A stretch of DNA of 64,000 nt from Paenibacillus sp. N3.4 (GTDB taxonomy: Bacteria > Bacillota > Bacilli > Paenibacillales > NBRC-103111). Below, one piece after another: positions 55,022 to 64,000 of the stretch. Location: assembly GCF_008017805.1 (NCBI RefSeq), contig NZ_VRTT01000014.1, forward strand, positions 1 to 64,000, in the 5' to 3' direction. Each line of letters opens with the position of its first letter. Within the stretch, counting starts at the first letter, position 1. Below the pieces are notes generated by a model that was not told where the DNA came from, did no database searches, and saw only the letters and a list, made by a program, of their open reading frames with translations. The translations under genes and the position numbers were made by a program.

Positions 55022-57247
55022 TTACAATCCATAAAGACGCCAAGGCTTGTGTCCTCCGAAAAAGCGGGCAACCTTTCTGTGCGATTCCACAGCATGAATT
55101 TTCAGATCGGGTACCTCTTCGCCCGGGTACAGAATCGCTTCTTCCCCTTTACCCAAATCCAATATGATTTCGTCTTCACCATCTTTCAAATCTACGGTGT
55201 GCTCGATAACGTTAGTACGCATTATCTTCCAACCAACAATACCGTTCCAGCCCGTCTTGATTACGCACGGCTCTCCGGCCAAGCTCTTCACCCGGATAAA
55301 CTGGGTTTCACCATCTCGGCGCATCGCGCTGACTAAGAAGGCACCTTCAGTCCGCAGATCATGAAATGCCGTCTCTCGCCACTCGTCTGGCACCGCCGGG
55401 AATACCCGTATCTTGCCACCCCAACTTTGAAGCAGCATATCGTGGATCGCTTCGGCGCCGGCGAGCGGCGTTTCGATAACCGGACCCGCTTCCTTATACA
55501 TCGTATTCGGTTTAATGATCATCAGCAGCGATTGTAAATACCGCAAAGCCTCATTGCCCCAGCCGAGTGTGGCAGCGATAGAAGCAGCGCCTGTCATACT
55601 GAAGCCGCGCAAGTCGCCTTCCTTCCCGATCCAATGGCGAAGTGAGGTGGCAATCAGTTCCCGGTCCTCCTCACGCTCGCAGCCAATCAAATGCAGCGGG
55701 AAAATGGCGAGAAGATGACTGAAATGCCGGTGTCCGTATGCGAGCGGTGTGTCTTGCCCGATCATAAAACCAGTTTCATCTACAGGTAGAGGAGTCAGCT
55801 TTTCCAGAACTTCCTTCCATTTCACGCGGAGCGGATCTTCCTCCGTCAATCGATCACAAATCTCCAGAAGTGTTTCGCAGCCCCAACGCAGCAAAGCGAG
55901 ATCGTAATGGCAGTCACGTACCTTAGTTCGCATAAATGAGCCATACTCGGGTGAAATGGTTGGCGGAAGATGAAGCCAGCCGTCGTCGCCTTCTTCCAAG
56001 ATGTGAAGATAATAATTCACACTTCTGCGCAATAGGGGGAATAAGATGGTTTTCAGCATCTCATCATCCATGGAATACCGATACTGCCGCCAAACGTTAT
56101 GGCAAATCCAATTCAAATTCCCAATTTCATCATCCACCTCTGCCCGTAGATCGTAGCTGCAGCTGCGGCCAAGTCCAGCGGAGTCGTGTCGGAAGGGCTC
56201 GGGAACGTTATTGATTAGATTTTCCTTGTTTTCTTCTAAAGTTCGAACAAGTGAGGCCCCGATGTCCAGTCGATTGGCCGTATAGACGGGGGAATAACTC
56301 ATTTGTACATTCATATTGAACCAAACGCCTGGCCATGGTGTCGAAGTAAGCCATGGGCCTTGATTATCAATCAACAGTTGATCGGCTCTCGTAGCCGAAG
56401 CCAATTTGTACATTTGAATCCAGTAAAAGCTTTGGAGCCGCCCGTCGGGAATCGAAACGAAGCTTTTCCGATAATAACGATGCCACCACTGGCGATGAGC
56501 TCGCACCCATTCGTCGAAGTCCATATTAGAAGCTTGATTAACCGCGTCCACAGCCTCTATCATTGCAGCTTCGTCATGCCCTTTGATAATCGTCATAAAG
56601 AATACCCGACAATTCGGAGACGTTTGAATTTCCCTCCAGGCTGTTACACACCCTTCCTCCGAAGAATATCGCTGAATGCAAAAGCTCACGCCATCTTTAT
56701 CCGCTTTTTCCACTTCGGTAGCAGGTATAAACTGATTTAAATTGAATCCGTCGGCATTTTTCAGCACGTGATCGACTTCTGGATAGGGATACCACGAAAA
56801 TTGTGTGCCGTTCTCTCCTTCCGATGTCTCGATCTCGACGGCCATGACCGGTACCTCGCTATGAACAATAGAACGGAGATTAACCTCACCGCGTGTCGTC
56901 GTCAGATTGGCGCGAAGTTCAGCGTTCCATAAGTCAACTCGCATACTCGTCGGGTGATAAATCATACCTTCCATCTCCAGGTCAAGCTCACCAATCGGCA
57001 CGCGTGGGGGGAAGCCCGGTCGGTCAGTCCGGCTTGCCGTCACATCTGTGCGTCCCGCAACAAAGCGCAGCACATGCCGCTTCTTTGCATTTTCCTCCCC
57101 GTATATCATCGAACCGATCGAACCATTGCCAATGAAGGCACCTTCATCCCAACTGACTGGCTTGACGACCCATTCCATATCATTTTCTGCCATGAAACGT
57201 TCCCATTCCACATTGAGCACCATTCGCGCTGTCTCCATGTCGTGCAT
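55022..57247 (-). CDS. GH95-like glycoside hydrolase
   Basis: 741 residues, no signal peptide, so cytoplasmic. The N-terminal domain has DEGAFIGNGSIGSMIYG and LRFVAGRTDV, as in GH95-type enzymes. The (alpha/alpha)6 barrel carries NQGPWLTSTPWPGVWFNMNVQMSYSPVYTANRL and the C-terminal GHRHFSHLLAIFPLHLI and LLQSWGGKIRVFPAVPDEW blocks. GH95 acts on terminal L-fucose or L-galactose, but family assignment does not fix the substrate. The start is ATG 57247, eight bases after AGGAAGG. The stop of the next gene upstream lies 16 bp away, so it is co-transcribed with the transporter genes of module 4. Confidence 0.85.
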   Translation of the reverse strand: MHDMETARMVLNVEWERFMAENDMEWVVKPVSWDEGAFIGNGSIGSMIYGEENAKKRHVLRFVAGRTDVTASRTDRPGFPPRVPIGELDLEMEGMIYHPTSMRVDLWNAELRANLTTTRGEVNLRSIVHSEVPVMAVEIETSEGENGTQFSWYPYPEVDHVLKNADGFNLNQFIPATEVEKADKDGVSFCIQRYSSEEGCVTAWREIQTSPNCRVFFMTIIKGHDEAAMIEAVDAVNQASNMDFDEWVRAHRQWWHRYYRKSFVSIPDGRLQSFYWIQMYKLASATRADQLLIDNQGPWLTSTPWPGVWFNMNVQMSYSPVYTANRLDIGASLVRTLEENKENLINNVPEPFRHDSAGLGRSCSYDLRAEVDDEIGNLNWICHNVWRQYRYSMDDEMLKTILFPLLRRSVNYYLHILEEGDDGWLHLPPTISPEYGSFMRTKVRDCHYDLALLRWGCETLLEICDRLTEEDPLRVKWKEVLEKLTPLPVDETGFMIGQDTPLAYGHRHFSHLLAIFPLHLIGCEREEDRELIATSLRHWIGKEGDLRGFSMTGAASIAATLGWGNEALRYLQSLLMIIKPNTMYKEAGPVIETPLAGAEAIHDMLLQSWGGKIRVFPAVPDEWRETAFHDLRTEGAFLVSAMRRDGETQFIRVKSLAGEPCVIKTGWNGIVGWKIMRTNVIEHTVDLKDGEDEIILDLGKGEEAILYPGEEVPDLKIHAVESHRKVARFFGGHKPWRLYGL

Positions 57248-57262
57248 AACAAGCACCTTCCT

Positions 57263-58141
57263 CTAACCCTTAATCGCTCCGATAAGCGCACCTTTGACGA
57301 AATATTTCTGAAGGAACGGATAAACGAGCAGAATCGGCACCGTTGCCACAATGATGGTCGCGTACTTCAAAGTAGCCGAGAGCATCGCAGAGGCACCGTC
57401 GGAGGCACCTAAGTTCGAGCTTGCTTCCCCTTGAAGTAAAATTTCGCGCAGCACAAGCTGCAGCGGATACAGTGACCGATCCTGCAAGAAAATCATGGCA
57501 TTAAACCATGAGTTCCAATGGCTAACGCCGTAATACAATAACATAACGGCAATAACGGGCATGGATAACGGTAAAATAATCCGGAACAAAATGACAAAGT
57601 CGTTCGCCCCATCCATCTTGGCCGACTCCTCCAAAGCATCCGGAATCGCTTCGAACGCCGTTTTCATAAGAATAAGATTAAATGTGTTGATCGCTTGCGG
57701 AATAATGAGCGCCCACAAGGAATCGATCAGCCCTACCCCTTGAATCGTCAAATATAGAGGGATCAGCCCTCCGCTGAAAAACATCGTAAACACGATAAAC
57801 AGCATCAAAGGCTTGCGGTATTGCACGCTTTTTCGCGATAATGCATAGGCACCGAAAGCCGTAAGCACAATATTGATAAAAAGACCTACGAAGACAACAA
57901 AGAACGTATTGCCGTACCCTTTCAGAATCATCGGATTCCGAAACACATTCGTATAGGCGTCGAGTGAAAATCCAAGAGGACGCCATAAAAGACCTTTGTG
58001 CCCCATCAAATTTCCGGCATCACTGACAGAGGCGAACGCCACAAACACAATCGGATATATCGTAACTACCATAAGTAAGGTCAAGAAAATCGTATTGATG
58101 TAATCGAAGCTCTTTTCCGGTATTGTCGCCCGGTTCAGCAT
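57263..58141 (-). CDS. Sugar ABC transporter permease (LplC/YtcP-like, module 4)
   Basis: 292 residues with EAA loop LEESAKMDGANDFVILFRIILPLSMP and C-terminus FLQKYFVKGALIGAIKG typical of LplC subunits; GAGGAG before ATG. It sits between the partner permease and the GH95-like enzyme, suggesting import of the latter's substrate. Confidence 0.93.
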   Translation of the reverse strand: MLNRATIPEKSFDYINTIFLTLLMVVTIYPIVFVAFASVSDAGNLMGHKGLLWRPLGFSLDAYTNVFRNPMILKGYGNTFFVVFVGLFINIVLTAFGAYALSRKSVQYRKPLMLFIVFTMFFSGGLIPLYLTIQGVGLIDSLWALIIPQAINTFNLILMKTAFEAIPDALEESAKMDGANDFVILFRIILPLSMPVIAVMLLYYGVSHWNSWFNAMIFLQDRSLYPLQLVLREILLQGEASSNLGASDGASAMLSATLKYATIIVATVPILLVYPFLQKYFVKGALIGAIKG

Positions 58142-58157
58142 GTCAAACTCCTCCTCT

Positions 58158-59114
58158 TTACCACAGGCTCGTATCGTTGAATTTGCGGCTTAACCAGTTG
58201 GAACTAAGGAGCAGGATAAAATTGATTACAGAGTTAAACAAGCCGACCGCCGAGCTGAAGCTGTAATTGAAATCCTGTAGACCAGCCCGGTACACATAAG
58301 AAGATATAATGTCAGCCGTTTCATATGTACCTGGATTGTAAAGCAAAATGACTTTCTCGAACCCGACGTTCATCATCCGTCCGACCTCCAAAATGAGCAG
58401 GATGATGATCGTTGGCATCAATCCGGGAAGCGTCACATTCGTCATCTGCTTCCACCTGCCGGCACCGTCTATTTTCGCCGCTTCGTACTGCTCCTGATCA
58501 ATGCCGGTTAAGGCCGCCAAAAAGATGATCGTTCCCCAACCGATATGCTGCCAGACACCCGACGATACATACACGGAACGAAAAAAGCTCGGTTCGAGCA
58601 AAAATGTGGTTCGCTCCCCGCCGAAAAAAACAATCAAGTCATTGATTACGCCATCGCTGGTGGTGAAATCTTTGATTATTCCGCAAATGACAACAAGTGA
58701 AATAAAATGCGGCATATACGTGACGGTCTGCACTGTACGTTTAAATAAAGCATTTCTCACTTCATTGAGAAGAAGGGCCAACACGATTGGTGCTGGGAAT
58801 CCGAACACCAGCTGGTAGAAGCTAATAAGTACCGTATTTTTTATTGTCCTCCAGAAATATGGACCGGTAAAGAATGCTTGAAAATGCTCAAACCCCACCC
58901 AATCGCTCCCCCAAATGCCGAGCCGTGGCGAAAAATCCTTGAATGCAATAATCGCGCCATACATCGGTGCATAATGAAAGATGACATAATACAGTAGAAC
59001 GGGAAACAGCATCACATACAGTAGTTTGTTTTTCCTAATATCCATAAATATCCCAAATTGGGATCGCTTTTTCGGTATGTAGGGAATTACTGGTTTAGGA
59101 TTGATCGCATTCAT
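58158..59114 (-). CDS. Sugar ABC transporter permease (LplB/YteP-like, module 4)
   Basis: 318 residues; LplB-type block FHYAPMYGAIIAFKDFSPRLGI and EAA loop YEAAKIDGAGRWKQMTNVTLPGLMP. AGAGGGAGAAGAG precedes ATG. It pairs with the permease 16 bp downstream and is preceded by the binding lipoprotein (96-bp gap). Confidence 0.93.
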   Translation of the reverse strand: MNAINPKPVIPYIPKKRSQFGIFMDIRKNKLLYVMLFPVLLYYVIFHYAPMYGAIIAFKDFSPRLGIWGSDWVGFEHFQAFFTGPYFWRTIKNTVLISFYQLVFGFPAPIVLALLLNEVRNALFKRTVQTVTYMPHFISLVVICGIIKDFTTSDGVINDLIVFFGGERTTFLLEPSFFRSVYVSSGVWQHIGWGTIIFLAALTGIDQEQYEAAKIDGAGRWKQMTNVTLPGLMPTIIILLILEVGRMMNVGFEKVILLYNPGTYETADIISSYVYRAGLQDFNYSFSSAVGLFNSVINFILLLSSNWLSRKFNDTSLW

Positions 59115-59210
59115 TTCTCTTCTCCCTCTCTATCCTATGGCTAACTCCTTACAGGTAAATACAGCCGCCGTCTATTCCTTCGTATTCACCTGCAAGACGC
59201 CATTAAGGCT

Positions 59211-60860
59211 TTAGCGTTTATTGTAGCGGTCGAGAGCATCCTGATAAATTTTCGTCACCTTGTCGATACCCATTTCATTAATGCGTTTTACGTACTCATC
59301 GAACTTTTCAATGGGTTCCTTGCCCATAACGAATTTCATGAACATTTCTTCTTTATAGCTGGTAATCGCTGTGTTCAATTTCGCAACTTCCTTGCTTTCG
59401 TCTATTGTCGGAGTGATGAATAGCGGCATAACATGCTTGACAGCGTCCGTTTCACCCCAAATTTTGATAGCTTCGTCCTGCTCCTTGAACGTGTTAAAGC
59501 TCTTTCTGCTGTCTCCAAGAAACGGACCGTTCGGCTTCGTATACTGAGAAACCATTTGTTGAAGATTAAACTTCTCATTTTTGGTGATTTTCTCGCTAAA
59601 TGTAGGGACACCGTTATCCATCTTATAGCTTTCGCCTTCAATGCCGAAGTTGAACAGCAGGCTGCCTTTTTCACCGTAAGCATAATCCAACCATTTAACT
59701 GCGAGCTCGGCGTTCTTCGTGTCGCCCGCTACCGCTTTGCTGACGTTCGGGTTGTACTTGAAATCACGCTGCCCAATAAAAGCGCGTTCCCCTTTTTTCA
59801 ATGTCGGATATGGGGCTGCAACCAGTTGGAATTTCGGGTTTTTCTTCTTCCCCGTATCCATCCATCTGCCCATGCCGCCACTTAAAAGTCCTACGGTTGC
59901 GCCTGCACTGTCACTCATTAATTTGTTGTCAAGCGATTTGGAATCCGTGTTGAGTGCGAAATCTTTATCGAGCAATCCTTCCGCGTACCATTTACGCAGC
60001 AGCGTCAAAGCATCCTTAAACTGTGGATCGACAGGTCCGTATTTCACTTTCCCTTGATCATCAATATAGAACCTATTTGCCGTTTTGAAGGCGCCTATGA
60101 ATGCGTCCTGAATGTTTAGCTCGTTACTATAAAGGGCAGTAAATGGTGCGGATGCACCTTTCTTCTCTTTGAACGCCTTTAACACTGTATACCATTCGTC
60201 GATCGTCGTGGGAACCTGTAGATTCAATTCATCCAGCCAATCCTTGCGGATCATCGGACCCCGGAATACCAAACCATTATCTGCACGGATCATCGGAAAT
60301 GCGTAATATTTGCCGCTGTCCGTTTTGATCATCTTGTCCAATTCCTTGTCTTGCTGAAGTAATTTCTTCAAGTTGGGCGCATTCTTGTCAATCAAATCAT
60401 TGAGCTGCAGAATGACTTTGTCTGCGATTGCTTTCTCCGGTCCACCCGGATAAGCAGCGTTCCCGTTCCCACCACCGCCACCGCTCCAATTGTATTCGAT
60501 GACATCAGGCAATTTATTGGATGCAATCAACAGATTGAATTGATCCTTCGATTGTCCATCCGCTGGATGTGTATATTTCACTTTAACGCCGGTTTCTTTT
60601 TCCAGTTGCATACCAAACGGCGATTCGGCCAAATTCGGGAAAAATGCGGGCAAGTTCGTATCCATCTGTTCCCAAGACGTTAACGTTTCTTTCGTAGAGA
60701 TCGGGTACTTACTCACCGTCGTTACCGGCGTTGTAGTCGGTTTCGTTGTGGTGTCCTTTACACTCGTATTCTCTTTCGAGCATGCGATTAATAAACTGGA
60801 TGCCGCCACAACGACGCTAACTGCAATCGTTAAAGATTTGCTTTTCGAATTATTACTCAT
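59211..60860 (-). CDS. Sugar ABC transporter substrate-binding lipoprotein (LplA-like, module 4)
   Basis: 549 residues; the signal ends in SLLIAC with Cys at about 27, followed by a Thr-rich linker; large LplA-type body (GLLDKDFALNTDSKSLDNKL, ending GIDKVTKIYQDALDRYNK). GAGGGGG lies six bases before ATG 60860; an upstream extension of five codons lacks a ribosome site. First of the four structural genes of module 4 on minus. Confidence 0.93.
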   Translation of the reverse strand: MSNNSKSKSLTIAVSVVVAASSLLIACSKENTSVKDTTTKPTTTPVTTVSKYPISTKETLTSWEQMDTNLPAFFPNLAESPFGMQLEKETGVKVKYTHPADGQSKDQFNLLIASNKLPDVIEYNWSGGGGGNGNAAYPGGPEKAIADKVILQLNDLIDKNAPNLKKLLQQDKELDKMIKTDSGKYYAFPMIRADNGLVFRGPMIRKDWLDELNLQVPTTIDEWYTVLKAFKEKKGASAPFTALYSNELNIQDAFIGAFKTANRFYIDDQGKVKYGPVDPQFKDALTLLRKWYAEGLLDKDFALNTDSKSLDNKLMSDSAGATVGLLSGGMGRWMDTGKKKNPKFQLVAAPYPTLKKGERAFIGQRDFKYNPNVSKAVAGDTKNAELAVKWLDYAYGEKGSLLFNFGIEGESYKMDNGVPTFSEKITKNEKFNLQQMVSQYTKPNGPFLGDSRKSFNTFKEQDEAIKIWGETDAVKHVMPLFITPTIDESKEVAKLNTAITSYKEEMFMKFVMGKEPIEKFDEYVKRINEMGIDKVTKIYQDALDRYNKR

Positions 60861-61017
60861 GTGAATCCCCCTCATATGAACTGGTCCTATGCACTTCGGT
60901 GCATCGTGGTTTTATTATGTTACGAAAAACGCTAAACGGATATCGTTAAAACCGAAACTGCATCATTAAAATCGATAAAAGACCACCATCAATTCCCGCA
61001 ATCGCTATGTAAAAAAC

Positions 61018-61053
61018 GGAAAAGCCGCGCAAGCATGCTTGTACGACTTTTCC
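61018..61053 (-). terminator. Terminator of the membrane-bound AraC regulator gene
   Basis: GGAAAAG-CCG...CAAGCATGCTTG...CGACTTTTCC stem, followed on minus by TTTTTTACATAG; about 15 bp after the stop at 61069. Confidence 0.8.
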
Positions 61054-61068
61054 ATTTGCGATTCAGCG

Positions 61069-63384
61069 TCATTGAATGTCTTTATACTTGCCTGGCGTTA
61101 TCCCCTCGAATTTTTTGAAAATCCGGTTGAACGTATTGATGTCGGTGTATCCGACTTTCTTGGCAATTTCCGCTACCGACAATGTTTGTAGGGAGAGAAG
61201 CTTTTTCGCTTCCTCCAATCGGGTTTTACTGATGAAATCAAGCAGTGCTTCTCCCGTCTGCGCTTTAAACTGCTTGGACAAATAGGATGGGGTCAGCCCG
61301 AACTTTTCACCCACCATCGATATGTTAAGGTTTTCCTCGCTGTAATTGTTTATTACGTACTCGATCACCTGCTGGCTGAGTTGGTTGTGCTCCTGCCCAC
61401 GATCCTCTTGGATGGATTGGCACACCTGCTTCAGCACATCCCGAATTTGCACCTTCATCTCCTTGATACTTTGGCAGCCCATCAATCGATCGATCTGATT
61501 CATTTGCTCTATAAGCTCTCGCTTGTCGCTGCTCGTTCCGATTTCATCCATCGTTTTCAGCAAAGTGCCGATTAGGTCGAACATGAGACACTTGGCGAGC
61601 GGTACGGACAAGGATGCATCCGACACGTTAATCTCGATGATTTCATTAATCATTGCATTCGATTTGTCATAATCGCCCGTCTTCACGAAATTAATCAACT
61701 GATGCTCCACATGCAGCGGATAGTAGTAGCTTCTGGATTGCCGTATTGTTTCGGAACTTGGTAAACTATCATACCGGATAATCTCGCCGCTTCCCATGAC
61801 AAGCCGGTACTCCAATGCCGCCAGCGTTTCCTGATAAGCTAAGGGGATCCCATACAAGTCCTCATGAATGCCGCTAATCGCCACGGTCAAATGGACATGG
61901 AAGTTGTCGAGCAAGAATGATTTCACCTGCACCGCGATTCTTTTCAACTCTTCCATATCTGGTTCCGTTCCGAAATTAACGATGCATGCTTGCATATCGT
62001 CCATTTCCGTAATAAAGGCGTGATTGTGATTACCAATCACTTCCTCTGCCACGTTCATAATAATAAAATGAAGCATCTTCACCTTCTGAGGAGCGGCATA
62101 ATCGTCAATCTCAAGCTTACCGAAATGTTCAATATGGAACAGCAGAACGGCGAAATGCGGCGAAGCTATCCGGATATCGTGGGCCGCGAGCGATTCGTGT
62201 ATGGGAACATTTTGTTCCAAACGGCCCTTCAGCAATCCTTGAAGAAAATGGGAACGGATAGCGTCACGATGCTGATGCAACCGCCTGTCTATCTGTTCCT
62301 TTTCCGCAAACGTATTATTCAACGCATCCTGTAAAAATCCGTATTCATTAGAACCCTCATCAAAGGAAATCCCTGATTTCACCGAGAAGCTCCGTATCAA
62401 CAGGTTGATCGGTATATAATTTTTTCTCAGAAACAGGAAAGTAACAAGTCCGCCAATGAACAGGCTCAACAAGACACTAGCGTAGATCAACTTCTTCATA
62501 TACTTCATCTTGTCGTCAAAAAGCTCAGCGGGAATCAACGAGACATATTTCCATCCAGTATTGGCCGAGGTTGTGTAAGAGATGGCAATCTGTTTGCCAG
62601 AGTCATTGTCATAATAGAAACCTGTTTTCCCAGTGAGCTTGTCGTAATTGAGAAAGTCTGGGCTATGTTCAAAGCCGGTCGAAGCGACCAGACGGTTTTC
62701 CTTATCCAGAACGGCTATCTTTGTTTCTTCCGTAGGTACGATATTTTTGAGCAGTTTCGAATCCTTAATCACAAATAAGATGACCGCGCCTGATTGATCT
62801 GTATTGGTAAGGATGACGGATTTAGCATACATAACGGCTTTAACAGAATGACTATCCTCCCTTAACGTTACAGGAACGTATTCTTGGATGTACCGCTTGT
62901 CGAAAAATTTCATCCATTCCTCGTAGCTCATCCCGTCCTTCTCGCGTACGGTTTGGAACAGCTTGCGGCTGTCCGTGTGATCACGAGTGGATATCACGGT
63001 GTCGCTGTTTCGGTAGTAGATGTATATTTGCTCGATAAAGTCATTCGCTGTTTGATACACCTGAAGATCGTTGGCAATGCTGACCAGATCGTAATAGTCG
63101 TTGTCCGTTAACGGCCTTGCCGAATTAATGAAACCGGTCACCCGTTTGCTGAGTGCGATTTCCAAACTTAACCGTTCAATACCCCCAAGACTGTTGTCGA
63201 TCGCCTGCTCCATCTGCTCCAGAGCCGAATTATTGGCACGGTTGACTTCCGATTCCACCACATGCCAGGCAGCGACATACAAAATCCCACTGATCATAAT
63301 CGGCACAAGCAGCACCGAAATATAAGAAGTGAGCCAAGTAACGATTACGCTGCGCTTGTTGAAACGAATTCGAGTACGACTCAT
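61069..63384 (-). CDS. Membrane-bound AraC-family regulator with extracellular Cache-type sensor
   Basis: 771 residues combining sensor and DNA binding in one chain. Helix at about 16-36 (VTWLTSYISVLLVPIMISGIL), extracellular Cache-like domain, helix at about 296-318 (LIYASVLLSLFIGGLVTFLFL), a long cytoplasmic middle and a C-terminal AraC domain (LNISMVGEKFGLTPSYLSKQFKAQTG, then IAKKVGYTDINTFNRIFKKFEG). There is no kinase or receiver domain, so it replaces the YesM/YesN pair of the other modules. ATG 63384 has GAGGGG nine bases upstream; GTG 63390 is less well placed. It is separated by a terminator from the lipoprotein gene it probably controls. Confidence 0.93.
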   Translation of the reverse strand: MSRTRIRFNKRSVIVTWLTSYISVLLVPIMISGILYVAAWHVVESEVNRANNSALEQMEQAIDNSLGGIERLSLEIALSKRVTGFINSARPLTDNDYYDLVSIANDLQVYQTANDFIEQIYIYYRNSDTVISTRDHTDSRKLFQTVREKDGMSYEEWMKFFDKRYIQEYVPVTLREDSHSVKAVMYAKSVILTNTDQSGAVILFVIKDSKLLKNIVPTEETKIAVLDKENRLVASTGFEHSPDFLNYDKLTGKTGFYYDNDSGKQIAISYTTSANTGWKYVSLIPAELFDDKMKYMKKLIYASVLLSLFIGGLVTFLFLRKNYIPINLLIRSFSVKSGISFDEGSNEYGFLQDALNNTFAEKEQIDRRLHQHRDAIRSHFLQGLLKGRLEQNVPIHESLAAHDIRIASPHFAVLLFHIEHFGKLEIDDYAAPQKVKMLHFIIMNVAEEVIGNHNHAFITEMDDMQACIVNFGTEPDMEELKRIAVQVKSFLLDNFHVHLTVAISGIHEDLYGIPLAYQETLAALEYRLVMGSGEIIRYDSLPSSETIRQSRSYYYPLHVEHQLINFVKTGDYDKSNAMINEIIEINVSDASLSVPLAKCLMFDLIGTLLKTMDEIGTSSDKRELIEQMNQIDRLMGCQSIKEMKVQIRDVLKQVCQSIQEDRGQEHNQLSQQVIEYVINNYSEENLNISMVGEKFGLTPSYLSKQFKAQTGEALLDFISKTRLEEAKKLLSLQTLSVAEIAKKVGYTDINTFNRIFKKFEGITPGKYKDIQ

Positions 63385-63478
63385 GTGCACTAACCCCTCA
63401 TCACCTTGTTGTAACTGCTTTCATTCCCATTATACCGAAAATGATGAGGGAAAGAAGAAATTTTCCCTTTGATCAACT

Positions 63479-64000
63479 TTACAACCAAAGCAGCGGTTGG
63501 CGGATGGCCATATTTCGGCGTACCTCCGAATTCGCCGGGTTTTTATCCAGCATGCGCCACAGATTCACTAACCTGTCTGACTCGTAAGCGAGCCCTGTGA
63601 ATAATAGAAACGACATCCCAACAGGCCACTCTGCAAAGTGCTCCACATCCTGCCGATAAGGCCACTCTGATTTCCTTTCCAAATAAGGAAGCAAAAAGTC
63701 GATCCCCTTTCGAACTCCCCTCCCATCGGATAGCTGGTATTCCCATAAGTTGTCGTCGGGAGTCGATAAGATATGGCACAAGGTGACCAGATTATCCAGT
63801 GCGAAAATGGCATATGCGTAAGGCTTTGTTCGCGCCAGCTCTCTGGGCAAACTGCCATTCACATCCATTTGCTCAGGCAGCAGACGGGTCTTGAATTGTT
63901 CTTTGCAGTACGCGAGCATAGCTTGGTCTCCATTCATCTGTGCAAATGCGGCTGCTTGAACAAACCAGCAGATTCCATGATTATTGGTCTCGTCCCTTTC
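63479..64000 (-). CDS. Alginate-lyase-family polysaccharide lyase, 3' part only (cut by window end)
   Basis: The frame is open to the window edge, giving the last 173 residues. The segment E-T-N-N-H-G-I-C-W-F-V-Q-A-A-A-F-A (just inside the edge) carries the NNHG motif of the alginate-lyase-like (alpha/alpha) fold. The remainder (FALDNLVTLCHIL..., WPYRQDVEHFAEWPVG) fits its C-terminus. The start and any signal peptide lie beyond 64000. Next to a sugar module, it suggests uronic-acid polymer use, though the exact family is unconfirmed. Confidence 0.75.
   Translation of the reverse strand, partial: ERDETNNHGICWFVQAAAFAQMNGDQAMLAYCKEQFKTRLLPEQMDVNGSLPRELARTKPYAYAIFALDNLVTLCHILSTPDDNLWEYQLSDGRGVRKGIDFLLPYLERKSEWPYRQDVEHFAEWPVGMSFLLFTGLAYESDRLVNLWRMLDKNPANSEVRRNMAIRQPLLWL

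Overview
The window looks like the chromosome of a Paenibacillus-type, spore-forming member of the Bacillota. The signs are several copies of the LplA/LplB/LplC-type sugar ABC transporter paired with YesM/YesN-type two-component systems, S-layer-homology (SLH) anchored surface enzymes, strong AGGAGG-type ribosome binding sites, and BlaI/M56, Fur and CcpA-like control elements. No rRNA, tRNA, phage, transposase or CRISPR array was recognised.

Layout. 0.3-6.8 kb (minus): sugar ABC module 1 (two permeases, lipoprotein, response regulator, sensor kinase). 7.0-14.2 kb: module 2, with lipoprotein, response regulator and kinase on minus and the two permeases divergent on plus. 14.3-15.9 kb: NamA-like ene-reductase plus MarR regulator. 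16.1-25.9 kb: one gene for a surface protein of about 3,240 residues with a parallel beta-helix, many adhesion-type domains and three SLH domains. It is preceded by an unusual 740-bp non-coding region holding three diverged tandem units, each with a 12-bp operator palindrome. 26.6-31.4 kb: small ORFs, a BlaI / M56-peptidase / secreted DUF4179-like regulatory operon, and a gene remnant. 31.4-34.8 kb: NlpC/P60 lipoprotein, Amidase_6 protein and a frameshifted SpoVB-like flippase. 35.0-38.8 kb: MazG-like gene, several decayed C-terminal gene fragments, a Fur-box-controlled PepSY membrane protein and a YjdF-like protein. 39.1-51.3 kb (minus): a carbohydrate locus with a MalF/MalG-like transporter, YesN/YesM, lipoprotein, KDPG/KHG aldolase, Asp-box hydrolase and an SLH-anchored clan GH-A-like glycosidase. 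51.7-54.8 kb (plus): CAP-domain lipoprotein, TetR regulator and alpha/beta hydrolase. 55.0-64.0 kb (minus): module 4, with a GH95-like glycosidase, two permeases, lipoprotein, a membrane-bound AraC regulator and the end of an alginate-lyase-family gene cut by the window edge.

How the genes fit together. Most of the window serves sensing, surface breakdown and import of complex (probably plant or algal, partly uronic) polysaccharides. Secreted SLH enzymes cut at the surface, lipoproteins and permeases import the products, and paired kinases/AraC regulators sense them. No ATPase subunit is encoded by any of the four transporters, so a shared MsmX-type ATPase elsewhere is inferred.

The most general anomaly is that at least nine genes or gene fragments each need one extra base to restore a continuous, sensible frame. 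Every case is a missing base in a short homopolymer. This is either systematic sequencing undercalling or genuine decay; it affects gene starts and three or more apparent pseudogenes, so the annotation of those genes is given with the repaired reading.
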